Both the position numbers and the translations under genes were made by a program. From Lancefieldella sp. Marseille-Q7238 (lineage in GTDB: Bacteria > Actinomycetota > Coriobacteriia > Coriobacteriales > Atopobiaceae), in assembly GCF_949152215.1 (NCBI RefSeq), contig NZ_OX424407.1:686530-750529 (forward strand): 64,000 bases of DNA, written 5' to 3'. Positions within the stretch are counted from its first letter, which is position 1; every line of letters starts with the position of its first letter. Shown here one piece after another: positions 17,551-26,281 of this stretch. The notes below the pieces were generated by a model. It searched no databases, was not told the origin of the DNA, and saw only the letters and a program-made list of their open reading frames with translations.

Positions 17551-18244
17551 AAAACGAGAAGTAGTCCGGCCGGTGCCTTGACTGCGTAAACTCAAACATT
17601 CTGCCATAGCTGTCAAATGTCTGCCCTGTCACAACCGCAAGATAATCAGTGCTGTCAAGGTCAAGAAAACGCCGATCTTCCGCTGTCACCCGCTCCACGG
17701 TAACGGTTCGTTTGCTAGTTGCGATTTGCATGTCGAGTTTATTTTCGAGGTATTCATAGATAGAGCGTCTCGCCTTATCCTCCGTAAGGTTGGCTGCAAG
17801 CTCGGCAAGAAAGTAGTTGTAGTCCAAAATCAGAGCCTTACCGTTAATTATCCGGACACGAACCACATAGTAGAGATTGGCTCCTTCTTCAAAACCGGTA
17901 CGTGCCGCCAGCTCGGCATCAGCCGTAACGCGCTCAAACGTGACTACCTTTGTTTTGGCATCAAGATCGTTGCGCTGAGCGGCTTCTTTGAAAGTTTCTA
18001 TACCACCCAGCTCAAACAAGGCGCGCGGCCGTTTCTGATAAATAACGCGAACTCCCTTGCCATGCACTGGCTGCAGCGCTCCCTGTTGGCTCAAAAGGGC
18101 GATCGCTTTTCTCAAGGTATTATGCGAGCAGGCATATTCCTTGGTCAGAGTGGCCTCAGAAGGAATCAGCGACTGATAGGGATATACTCCTTGCTCAATC
18201 TTTGTTAAAAGATCGCGATAAATTTCATCATAAATTGTTCTCAT
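17525..18244 (-). CDS. treR: GntR/HutC-family repressor, probably trehalose operon regulator
   Basis: The N-terminal winged helix reads MRTIYDEIYRDLLTKIEQG, then SLIPSEATLTKEYACSHNTL and GKGVRV, typical GntR. The C-terminal UTRA ligand domain (from about residue 85) includes RIINGKALILDYNYF. The length of 239 residues equals that of B. subtilis-type TreR, which binds trehalose-6-phosphate. It is divergent from treP and treC, which supports the role. I prefer ATG 18244 after GGGGA; a TTG 12 bases upstream is possible. Likely operators lie in the 305-base divergent region. Its 3' end overlaps the kinase gene tail to tail by 26 bases. Confidence 0.82.
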   Translation of the reverse strand: MRTIYDEIYRDLLTKIEQGVYPYQSLIPSEATLTKEYACSHNTLRKAIALLSQQGALQPVHGKGVRVIYQKRPRALFELGGIETFKEAAQRNDLDAKTKVVTFERVTADAELAARTGFEEGANLYYVVRVRIINGKALILDYNYFLAELAANLTEDKARRSIYEYLENKLDMQIATSKRTVTVERVTAEDRRFLDLDSTDYLAVVTGQTFDSYGRMFEFTQSRHRPDYFSFFTVARREV

Positions 18245-18312
18245 ACATATCCCCAATGCTATTTAGTTGCAGTTCTTTCAGACTTGCGCATGCGGTAAAC
18301 AGCATAGCACCT

Positions 18313-18336
18313 ACTTATCCAAATAATCTGCATAAG
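18313..18336. promoter_or_regulatory. Candidate TreR half-site pair in the treR-treP divergent region
   Basis: ACTTAT and ATAAG arms lie 13 bases apart here. The right side CTGCATAAG resembles TTGCATAAG in the tighter palindrome at 18421-18436. A second site with wider spacing is plausible for a GntR dimer but weaker. Confidence 0.35.
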
Positions 18337-18420
18337 ACGCTGAGGGGCGATTTTGCAACGCTTACAGTATCGAGTCTTTCAATTTTTTATTTTCAGACAG
18401 AGAAGCGCTACGATGTTCTT

Positions 18421-18436
18421 ACTTATTTGCATAAGT
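18421..18436. promoter_or_regulatory. Candidate TreR operator upstream of treP
   Basis: ACTTAT-TTGC-ATAAGT is a perfect 6+4+6 palindrome, the size expected for a GntR dimer. It sits about 115 bases before the treP start and between the divergent genes. The rest of the 18245-18549 region is AT-rich with no gene. Confidence 0.5.
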
Positions 18437-18549
18437 TTGTGATGCGCTTGAGCGAAAAAGACCTGGCGGGGTCTCAGTAAAAACAGACCCCCAGTAAACT
18501 ACATTTCGGCTCCTTCGTATTCACAATACGTGCGAGGAAAAGAGGAAAA

Positions 18550-20562
18550 ATGGCAAAGTACGACCATGATGCTCGGGAGCTCCTCAAGCTCGTTGGCGGC
18601 AAGGATAACATCGCGGCGGCTTCGCATTGCATGACCCGCATGCGTTTTGCCCTCAAGGATCCTTCTAAGGCCGATGTTCCTGCTATTGAAAAACTTGCAT
18701 TGGTGAAAGGCAGTTTCACGCAGGCAGGCCAATTCCAGGTCATTATCGGTAACGACGTTGCAGACTTTTACGATGTCTTCGTCGGTATTTCCGGCGTAAG
18801 CGAGGCCTCAAAGCAAGATGTCAAATCCGCTGCTCTTGGAAATACCAACATCCTGCAGCAAGCTATGGGCGCCATTGCTGAGGTATTTGCTCCTCTTATC
18901 CCCGCCATCATTACTGGCGGTCTTATCTTGGGTTTCCGCAACGTCCTTGGCGAGATGCCCTACTTCGGACCTGAAGGCAACCAGACGCTAGCGTCGCTTT
19001 CCGTCTTTTGGACTGGCGTGTACAACTTCCTCTGGCTGATTGGCGAAGCAGTCTTCCACGCCGGCATCCCCGTTGGAATCTGCTGGTCAATTACGAGGAA
19101 GATGGGCGGCACCCCGATGCTTGGCATCGTGCTCGGCCTTACCCTCATCTCCGGCCAGCTGATGAACGCCTACGCCGTTCCGGGAGCAACCGCCGCCGAT
19201 TGGGCCACCCATACCTGGGATTTTGACTTTGCTCAGGTTCGTATGATTGGCTATCAGGCGCAGGTCATCCCCGCTATTCTCGCCGCTATCACCTTCAACT
19301 ACCTCGAACGCTTCTTCAAAAAGATCACTCCGTCCGTCATTCAGATGATTGTGGTGCCGTTCTGCTCGCTTCTGCTTGCCGTCATGGCCGCCCACTTTGT
19401 ACTCGGCCCCATTGGCTGGACCCTCGGTTCTTGGATTGGCAATATCGTTCTTGCCGGCATCACAAGCCCGCTTGCCTGGCTCTTTGGCCTTGTTTTTGGC
19501 GCCGTATACGCTCCCCTTGTCATCACCGGCCTGCACCATATGTCCAACGCCGTTGACATGCAGCTCATCGCAAGCTCCAACAATTACGGCACGCCACTGT
19601 GGCCCATGATTGCACTTTCCAACATTGCTCAGGGCTCATCAGTTCTTGCCATGTCAATACTTCAGAAGCATGACGAGAATGCCCAGCAGGTCAATATTCC
19701 CTCTATTATCTCCTGCTACCTGGGCGTTACCGAACCTGCAATGTTCGGCGTCAACCTCAAGTATGGCTTCCCCTTCGTATGCGCCATGATCGGCAGCTCC
19801 ATCGCGGGAGGCGTTTGTACTGCTTTCGGCGTCAACGCCCTCTCCATCGGTGTCGGCGGCCTGCCGGGCGTCCTCTCGATTCGCCCCGAATTTATCGGTA
19901 TCTTTGCTGTCTGCATGATCATTGCCGTAATCATTCCTTTTGTCCTCACCTTTATGGTCGGCAAGCGTCAAGGTATCGACAAGAACGAGGAAGTCGCTGA
20001 CGGCAGCGCTATAAGCACCAACGGTACTGACGATGACAAGAGCGCCAACGCCGCTGTCGCAAGCGCAACAGTCGCCGAAAATCTTGCCGCCGCAGCCGAT
20101 CTTGTCGCTGACGGCACCATTAAAGCCTGCGTCAACGGAGCGGCTCTCACGCTTGCTGAAGTCAACGATGGCGTCTTTTCTGCCGGCATGATGGGAGACG
20201 GTCTTGCAATCGCACCGTCCGATGGCAGCGTTTTGGCACCCTGCGACGGCGTAGTGTCCGTCATGATGGAAGAAACAGGCCACGCTGTCGGGCTCAAGCT
20301 TCCCAATGACCTTGAACTGCTAATTCATATTGGCCTTGATACCGTCGAGATGAAAGGAGAAGGTTTCTCCTGCCATGTCCATCAGGGAGATATTGTTCGC
20401 AGCGGTCAACCGCTGGTAACATTCGACCGCAATAAAGTGGCCGCAGCAGGACACAAAGATACCGTCCTTATGATCGTGACCGAGCCGGGTCAGGCGACCG
20501 ATTTAGCGTACGTCACCTCCGGACAAGTCAAAGCGAACGAGACCGACGTCATTACGTACTAA
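18550..20562 (+). CDS. treP: PTS trehalose-specific transporter EIIBCA
   Basis: Imports trehalose across the membrane with phosphorylation to trehalose-6-phosphate. The 670 residues contain all three domains in one chain. EIIB (1-90) has the phospho-Cys27 in ASHCMTRMRF. The EIIC channel (about 105-475) includes GGLILGFRN and HHMSNAVDMQLI. EIIA of the glucose type (about 520-670) has the phospho-His in LLIHIGLDTVEM. Most enteric TreB proteins lack EIIA and borrow Crr; here it is fused through an Ala/Asp-rich linker. AGGAAAAGAGGAAAAA precedes ATG 18550. It is followed by treC after a 120-base gap with a hairpin. Confidence 0.92.
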   Translation: MAKYDHDARELLKLVGGKDNIAAASHCMTRMRFALKDPSKADVPAIEKLALVKGSFTQAGQFQVIIGNDVADFYDVFVGISGVSEASKQDVKSAALGNTNILQQAMGAIAEVFAPLIPAIITGGLILGFRNVLGEMPYFGPEGNQTLASLSVFWTGVYNFLWLIGEAVFHAGIPVGICWSITRKMGGTPMLGIVLGLTLISGQLMNAYAVPGATAADWATHTWDFDFAQVRMIGYQAQVIPAILAAITFNYLERFFKKITPSVIQMIVVPFCSLLLAVMAAHFVLGPIGWTLGSWIGNIVLAGITSPLAWLFGLVFGAVYAPLVITGLHHMSNAVDMQLIASSNNYGTPLWPMIALSNIAQGSSVLAMSILQKHDENAQQVNIPSIISCYLGVTEPAMFGVNLKYGFPFVCAMIGSSIAGGVCTAFGVNALSIGVGGLPGVLSIRPEFIGIFAVCMIIAVIIPFVLTFMVGKRQGIDKNEEVADGSAISTNGTDDDKSANAAVASATVAENLAAAADLVADGTIKACVNGAALTLAEVNDGVFSAGMMGDGLAIAPSDGSVLAPCDGVVSVMMEETGHAVGLKLPNDLELLIHIGLDTVEMKGEGFSCHVHQGDIVRSGQPLVTFDRNKVAAAGHKDTVLMIVTEPGQATDLAYVTSGQVKANETDVITY

Positions 20563-20605
20563 AGTTGCATCCTAAGCGTAACTACAATTGTCGTACGCCA
20601 TTATC

Positions 20606-20644
20606 GCGAGACCTGCCGAGCCCGATGGGTTTGACAGGTCTCGC
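20606..20644 (+). terminator. Intercistronic hairpin between treP and treC
   Basis: GCGAGACCTG pairs perfectly with CAGGTCTCGC around a 19-base loop; no T-run follows. It is more likely to lower treC expression relative to treP, or to stabilise the treP 3' end, than to stop transcription fully. Confidence 0.5.
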
Positions 20645-20681
20645 GCAACCGCATCTAAAACCACACATGAAAGAAGCGACT

Positions 20682-22391
20682 ATGTCAGAGCAGTCACCCA
20701 AAACAACAGCCGCCCCTGAGATCACGAGCGCACGCGCCGAATTTCTCGGTACCAAGGTCGCCTACCAGATCTATGTCCGCTCCTTTCAGGACTCAAACGG
20801 CGACGGTATAGGAGACCTCCGTGGCATCACGCAGCGTCTTGACTACCTGCAAAAACTTGGCATCGATTACCTTTGGATTACGCCGTTTTTTGTTTCTCCG
20901 CAACATGACAATGGCTACGACGTCGCAGATTATCGCAACATCGAACCTCTCTTTGGTACTATGGCAGACTTTGACGATCTCTCGGCCGAGGCAAAAAAGC
21001 ATGGCATCAAGCTGATGCTCGATATGGTCTTCAATCACACATCGACCGACCACATATGGTTTCAGCGAGCGCTTGCCGGCGATCCCAAATATCTTGCCTA
21101 CTACAAGTTCGTCGATGGCGAACCTGACACGCCGCCAACCAACTGGCAATCCAAGTTCGGGGGAAGCGCCTGGGAGTGGGTCCCCTCACTTCACAAGTGG
21201 TACCTGCATCTCTATGACACTTCACAGGCCGATCTCAACTGGGCCAATCCGGAGGTCCGCGCAGAGCTCGCTGACGTAGTGCGCTTTTGGCGCGATAAGG
21301 GCGTTGACGGTTTTCGCTTCGACGTAATTAATGTTATTTCCAAGCCGGATATCCTTGAAGATGACCCCTTGGGAGACGGCCGACGTTTTTATACGGACGG
21401 ACCGCATGTCCATGAATACCTGCAGGAACTTGTGGAGAAAAGCGGCATCGATGGACTGATGACCGTCGGGGAAATGAGCTCCACCTCTATTGAAAACTGT
21501 ATTCGCTATTCTAATCCTGCCGATCATGAACTTGCCATGGTATTTTCGTTTCATCATCTTAAGGTTGATTATCTCAACGGCGAAAAGTGGGCACTCAAGG
21601 AGCCGGACATCAACGAGCTGCACAATCTGCTGAAATCATGGCAGGAGCACATGACAGCTGGCGGAGGCTGGAACGCACTTTTCTGGGCCAATCATGACCA
21701 GCCGCGACCAAATTCTCGCTTTGGCGATACCGTGCACTACTGGGAAAAATCCAGCAAGCTGCTTGCTGTCACCACACACCTTCTGCGCGGAACTCCCTAT
21801 ATCTACCAGGGAGAAGAGTTAGGCATGACGAATGCGGACTTCACTACTATCGAACAGTATCGCGATGTGGAGTCTCTTAATTACTTTACGATTCTTCAGA
21901 ACCAGGGATACTCACCCGAGGAAGCGCTTCATATCGTCTCCGAGCGCTCCCGCGACAACAGTCGCACCCCGGTTCAGTGGGACGCGACAAAAACCGCGGG
22001 GTTCACTTCCGGAACACCATGGATTGGAATTCCTGAAAACCATACGACCATTAACGCCGCCGCGGAAGTTGATGACCCCGACTCGGTATTCTCCTTCTAC
22101 CGGCAGCTCATTGCCATCAGGAAAGCCCATCCCGTCATCAGCGAGGGTGATGTTCACTTCATCGATACTGCCGGCGAGAACATCATCGCCTATGAACGCA
22201 CTCTGAACGACTGCCGTGTATTGGTTTTTACAAACTTCTCTGATCAAGAGGTCAGTTCCGTGTCGACCGATCTATTCAACGGCTTTGATGTTCTTATCGG
22301 TAACTACCCCGATACTGCTACTGACGCACACTCACTGCTACTGCGGCCTTTTGAGGCACGAGCATTCATTAGGTCTTCACATGCAAAATAG
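20682..22391 (+). CDS. treC: Glycoside hydrolase family 13 protein, probable trehalose-6-phosphate hydrolase
   Basis: Would cleave trehalose-6-phosphate to glucose and glucose-6-phosphate in the cytoplasm. ATG 20682 gives 569 residues (family about 550-560); ATG 20667 is a possible alternative. GH13 blocks are intact: DMVFNHTS, the nucleophile in GFRFDVIN, the acid/base Glu in TVGEMSS, and FWANHDQPR. The subfamily opening YQIYVRSFQDSNGDGIGDL and HDNGYDVADY is shared by oligo-1,6-glucosidases and phosphotrehalases, so the substrate is assigned from its place after treP and beside treR. An oligo-1,6-glucosidase activity is the alternative. Confidence 0.83.
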   Translation: MSEQSPKTTAAPEITSARAEFLGTKVAYQIYVRSFQDSNGDGIGDLRGITQRLDYLQKLGIDYLWITPFFVSPQHDNGYDVADYRNIEPLFGTMADFDDLSAEAKKHGIKLMLDMVFNHTSTDHIWFQRALAGDPKYLAYYKFVDGEPDTPPTNWQSKFGGSAWEWVPSLHKWYLHLYDTSQADLNWANPEVRAELADVVRFWRDKGVDGFRFDVINVISKPDILEDDPLGDGRRFYTDGPHVHEYLQELVEKSGIDGLMTVGEMSSTSIENCIRYSNPADHELAMVFSFHHLKVDYLNGEKWALKEPDINELHNLLKSWQEHMTAGGGWNALFWANHDQPRPNSRFGDTVHYWEKSSKLLAVTTHLLRGTPYIYQGEELGMTNADFTTIEQYRDVESLNYFTILQNQGYSPEEALHIVSERSRDNSRTPVQWDATKTAGFTSGTPWIGIPENHTTINAAAEVDDPDSVFSFYRQLIAIRKAHPVISEGDVHFIDTAGENIIAYERTLNDCRVLVFTNFSDQEVSSVSTDLFNGFDVLIGNYPDTATDAHSLLLRPFEARAFIRSSHAK

Positions 22392-22445
22392 CCGCTACGA
22401 TGCTTTGATGGGATACGCGGGCTTTATCAAACAAAGATAAGCGAC

Positions 22446-22471
22446 GAGGACGCCCTTGTGTGGGCGTCCTC
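22446..22471 (+). terminator. Terminator-like hairpin after treC
   Basis: GAGGACGCCC pairs perfectly with GGGCGTCCTC around a 6-base loop, 55 bases after the treC stop. The T-run is absent (AAGCGG follows), but the stem is strong. Confidence 0.55.
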
Positions 22472-22546
22472 AAGCGGTGATTAAACGTGCAAAGCCAAGA
22501 TCTGGGTACTCGCACCTTTATCTTTATGCCAGGTCTTGCACGATCA

Positions 22547-24778
22547 TCAGCTATTCCTTCTCTTCAGGCGAAGAACACTTGTTGTTGTGATAAGCGCAGC
22601 TCCTGCTATACCAAGGCTAAGAGGGATGAGGAGATTTGTGGAGTCAGAGGTCTGAGGGAGATTACCTTTGCCGCTCCTACGAGATCCAGACCTGCGGTTG
22701 TTACCCTGTCCAGGATCAGTGTTGTTCTGGTTCTGACCTTGATTATTCTGATCTTGTCCTGAGTCGGAGTCCTGTCCTGCGGAGTTGCTAACAGTAACAG
22801 TAGCGCTTCTAGAGACGGCTGTGAGACCTGAGGCGTTATTAGTGGCAACACAGTAATAACGAGCAGTGCCTACTTCTGAGGTATTTACAGTAAGAGTTTG
22901 ACCTGTACCAACAGAGACGTCAGCGGCAGGAGCATTGCTGTTCTCAGTACTGGCAGGCTCGGCAACTCTGAACCACTCGTAGGTCAACTGTGAATTGCTG
23001 CCCTCAACGCCATCAGGAAGGTTTGCCTCAGCGCTCAGTGTAACAGCATTGCCCTTCTCGACACTTACATCTTGGGGCTCAGAGGTGAATACGGGAGTGA
23101 CAAAGGCTGTTGCATAGCTGATAGGAGTCCTTGCAAGTCCAGTGGCTACGTCGTAGTCGCTTGGGACAAAGGGTGCTGACTGGTCTCCCTTAAGATAGTT
23201 GCGCATTTCATCCAGCAAAGCCTTAGTTTTTGCGTACACCTCGGCGCTCGCTTGCTTATGGAGCTTGTTTGCGAGTTTTGTGCGTTCAGAGGTCGGTGTC
23301 TGCTGCATAATCTTGTCGACTACTTCCTGCTGGGCAATAAGCTGCTTTTGCAGGGCGTCGAGATATGCGCGGGTATTGGCGGCGAGTTTGTCTCGATTGT
23401 TGTAGGCGAGCGTATTGATGTCCATGAGAACATAATCGAGCGATCCATTGTCGGTGCTGGCATCCATAGCAGCGTCTACGCTATCTACGTTTTCTCTAGG
23501 ACCTGTGTGAGCCTCATTCCAACTATCTACAGGCGGATACAAAGTGGTATCTACCTCGGTGAGAAGGGCTGAGTAGCTAGGAATTGCAATGCTGAATTCG
23601 GAGCGAGAGAGAGCTACCCACTGAATGGTTGCGATGTCAGCACTCATACCCGGGCGAATTTGATACATGTGCGCCTCAACCGTGCGATTATTACCAATGG
23701 CGTAGAGGCCTGCATTGGTATTAGCGTTGAGGGTGCTATCCTGCTCACCCCGGGCGGCGAAGGAGCGCAGCATGGTGAAGAGATCAACCTGGCTGACACC
23801 AGGGGTGAAGAGGAGCTGAGGGTCATTTACAGAGGCCACGCCATGCGCCCCCATGGTGTAGCTTCCCTCGGCGAGCGGAGCGCCAAAGTAGGCACGACCC
23901 TGCGCAAGGCGGGTATATTGTGAAGCGCCAGGCTGAGGATTGCCGTAGGAAGTAGCAACGTCAAGAGTGCCATCTTCAAAATACGTGGCACTACCAGCGT
24001 TTACTGCTGTTTCTTCAAGCCGCTCTGAGTGTAGACAGACATTCTCGTTGTTAAGATCGATTTGGTATTTGAGTTGTCCAATGTTCGGATTGACCGAGGC
24101 CTTGTTGGGATATGCGCCAGTAAGATTGATGGCAATCCACTGATGACCTGAGAGCTGAGTAAAGAGCCAAGTTTCAGTGTTGTCAGCAATGACAATCTGA
24201 TTGCAATCGTAGTTGCCGTACTGATCGATAAGCCTACCAAGGAGCTTAACGCCTTCACGTGCTGTAGGGCTGCAGGCCAGTACGATATCGGCAATAGTGT
24301 ACTCACCGAGGCCACTGGGCGTTGCGCTTCCGTTGCCACAGGGATCAACAGCCTTGACTTGATTGTTATAGTCTGTAGTGAGAGTAGCAGAGACGCTCAC
24401 GCCCATCTCGTTAGTGCCGGCCTCAGAGTAAGCATCATTGCGCCCGTCCCAACCTGAAGGAAGATCGCGCACGTAGGTGTAACGATAGCTTGTTCCAGCA
24501 TATGTCCACCTGAAGTTTGACTCATCCGACGAGAACTCGGGGTTCTGACGAGCCTCTTGGATCCCAAATGCCTTGGGATGACGCTGCGCGTAATCTTCTG
24601 CACGGCCAACGTAGACATCGCCGGTGCGTGTGAGCTGTGGCCCCACATAGATCTGCGTACAGGCAAGCGCATCTTTTGGCAGCGCCAAAAAGAAGGACAG
24701 CGTCACAGCGACCACTGAGCTAATAATCCCCCAAAGGCGCCTCTTGTGTGATGTTTTTATTCCGCTCATAACATACAT
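22547..24778 (-). CDS. Secreted, cell-wall-anchored C69-family peptidase (dipeptidase type) with Ig-like domain
   Basis: C69 peptidases are N-terminal-nucleophile hydrolases acting on dipeptides or related amides. The signal peptide (basic start, then SSVVAVTLSFFLALPKDALA) ends right before CTQIYVG. Cleavage there would expose the Cys expected to be the catalytic nucleophile. The peptidase domain follows to about residue 440, with GTNEMGVSVSATLT and DNTETWLFTQLSG. Then come a helical segment and an Ig-like domain (VTLSAEANLPDG ... ARYYCVATNNASG). A Gln/Asn/Gly-rich spacer follows, then LPQTS, a hydrophobic helix and KRRNS: a sortase substrate. The start ATG 24778 follows GAGAGG; ATG 24766 is possible. 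Base composition and Asn/Gln/Ser-rich wording differ from neighbours, possibly due to surface selection. Confidence 0.87.
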   Translation of the reverse strand: MYVMSGIKTSHKRRLWGIISSVVAVTLSFFLALPKDALACTQIYVGPQLTRTGDVYVGRAEDYAQRHPKAFGIQEARQNPEFSSDESNFRWTYAGTSYRYTYVRDLPSGWDGRNDAYSEAGTNEMGVSVSATLTTDYNNQVKAVDPCGNGSATPSGLGEYTIADIVLACSPTAREGVKLLGRLIDQYGNYDCNQIVIADNTETWLFTQLSGHQWIAINLTGAYPNKASVNPNIGQLKYQIDLNNENVCLHSERLEETAVNAGSATYFEDGTLDVATSYGNPQPGASQYTRLAQGRAYFGAPLAEGSYTMGAHGVASVNDPQLLFTPGVSQVDLFTMLRSFAARGEQDSTLNANTNAGLYAIGNNRTVEAHMYQIRPGMSADIATIQWVALSRSEFSIAIPSYSALLTEVDTTLYPPVDSWNEAHTGPRENVDSVDAAMDASTDNGSLDYVLMDINTLAYNNRDKLAANTRAYLDALQKQLIAQQEVVDKIMQQTPTSERTKLANKLHKQASAEVYAKTKALLDEMRNYLKGDQSAPFVPSDYDVATGLARTPISYATAFVTPVFTSEPQDVSVEKGNAVTLSAEANLPDGVEGSNSQLTYEWFRVAEPASTENSNAPAADVSVGTGQTLTVNTSEVGTARYYCVATNNASGLTAVSRSATVTVSNSAGQDSDSGQDQNNQGQNQNNTDPGQGNNRRSGSRRSGKGNLPQTSDSTNLLIPLSLGIAGAALITTTSVLRLKRRNS

Positions 24779-25193
24779 CAACCTCTCAAAAATGAAACGT
24801 GATTGTATTGCTTTCAGGATTCCCTGATGAATCTGACCATCAGCTTGAATTATATAGACTCGACGATTCCAGATGCATCACAAAAGAGGAGAGTAGGGTG
24901 AACGGAAAGCGAACGGAAATCCACAGTTCCTTAAGCTATGTTCCAGTACCCATTGTTTGCGAAGAGAGCGCTTGTTCGCTACACGAGAGACGCTTGCAAT
25001 GAGAGCAACACTTGCAGTGAGGATGACTGTTTTATACGGTAATACGTCTTTTTAGACCGACACTAACGCTATCTCTTCTCTGCAAACCACAGGTAGCTCT
25101 CCCAACTGTGGTCTTCGTGGTTGTACTATACTACCAGCAGACATGACCTGTGATTATACAAGTGCAATCTCACCGCACTAAGAAGGGATACTC
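24779..25193. other. 415-base intergenic region, no gene seen
   Basis: It separates the divergent C69 peptidase and galE genes and should hold promoters for both. An imperfect inverted repeat ACCACAG ... CTGTGGT lies around 25087-25113. A 67-codon frame at 24799-25002 has no ribosome site or recognisable motif and I leave it out. Confidence 0.5.
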
Positions 25194-26249
25194 ATGAGCC
25201 AAAAGAAGGACCCCAAAGACACCTGCGTACTTATCACCGGAGGCGCCGGTTTTATTGGCAGCCATACCGTAGTTGAATTGCTCAATAAGGGCTATGAGGC
25301 AATCATCGTTGACGATCTTTCCAATGCGTCGGAAAAAGTTATCGACCGCATCAAGACCATCGTGGGCGAGAAAAACGCCGAACGCCTCACGTTCTACGAG
25401 GCCGATGTCAACGATCGCCCTAACCTTGACCATATCTTTACCGAGCACGCCGTCGACCGCGTTATCCATTTTGCCGGCTTCAAAGCTGTCGGCGAGTCGG
25501 TTACCAAACCAATTGAGTACTACGCCAACAACCTTGGCTCCACGCTTACCCTTCTGGATGTTATGCGCACCCACGGCTGCAAGTCCATCATCTTCTCCAG
25601 CTCGGCCACCGTCTACGGCGATCCCGATTCATTGCCGCTGACCGAAGAGAGCCCCAAAAAACCTGCGACCAACCCCTATGGCTGGACCAAGTGGATGATT
25701 GAACAGATCCTGACCGACGTCCACACCGCCGATCCTGAATGGAACGTCGTTCTGCTTCGCTACTTTAACCCCATCGGCGCCCACCAGTCCGGCCTTATCG
25801 GCGAGGATCCCACGGGCATCCCCAATAACCTCGTGCCGTATGTGGCGCAAACGGCCATCGGCAAGCGTGAGGCCATTCATGTCTTTGGCAATGACTACCA
25901 GACTCCTGACGGTACTGGCGTCCGCGACTACATCCACGTCTGCGATTTGGGATCCGGTCATGTCGCCGCTCTCGACTGGATGAACGGCCGCACAGGCGTT
26001 GAGATTTTCAACCTCGGCACCGGCGTAGGCAGCTCCGTCCTTGACGTCATCAAAGCGTTCTCAAAGGCATGCGGCAAAGAGCTCCCCTACGTTATTGAAC
26101 CTCGCCGCGCGGGAGATGTGGACGCCAACTACGCCGATTGCTCTAAGGCGGCCAGAGAGCTCGGATGGAGCGCTCAGTACGACCTCGACGACATGTGCCG
26201 CGACTCCTGGAAGTGGCAGTCCATGAACCCCGACGGCTACCGCAGTTAG
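25194..26249 (+). CDS. galE: UDP-glucose 4-epimerase
   Basis: Interconverts UDP-glucose and UDP-galactose using bound NAD+. The 351 residues are slightly above the usual 338 owing to a short charged N-terminus. Visible are the NAD loop GGAGFIGSHTV (residues 16-26), IVDDLSNAS, HFAGFKAVGESV, the catalytic SSSATVYG serine/threonine strip and Tyr-x-x-x-Lys in YGWTKWMIE. The substrate loops RYFNPIGAH and GTGVRDYIHV also match GalE. AAGAAGGGAT precedes ATG 25194. The polyprenyl synthase starts 32 bases after the stop, suggesting a galE-polyprenyl synthase-PG-binding operon directed at envelope precursors. Confidence 0.95.
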   Translation: MSQKKDPKDTCVLITGGAGFIGSHTVVELLNKGYEAIIVDDLSNASEKVIDRIKTIVGEKNAERLTFYEADVNDRPNLDHIFTEHAVDRVIHFAGFKAVGESVTKPIEYYANNLGSTLTLLDVMRTHGCKSIIFSSSATVYGDPDSLPLTEESPKKPATNPYGWTKWMIEQILTDVHTADPEWNVVLLRYFNPIGAHQSGLIGEDPTGIPNNLVPYVAQTAIGKREAIHVFGNDYQTPDGTGVRDYIHVCDLGSGHVAALDWMNGRTGVEIFNLGTGVGSSVLDVIKAFSKACGKELPYVIEPRRAGDVDANYADCSKAARELGWSAQYDLDDMCRDSWKWQSMNPDGYRS

Positions 26250-26281
26250 CGCCTGCTTGTCCGGCGCACCAAGGAGCCATC

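Noticed and set aside
24799-25002. A 67-codon frame upstream of galE
   Set aside because: No ribosome site or motif, and base composition like the non-coding surroundings.
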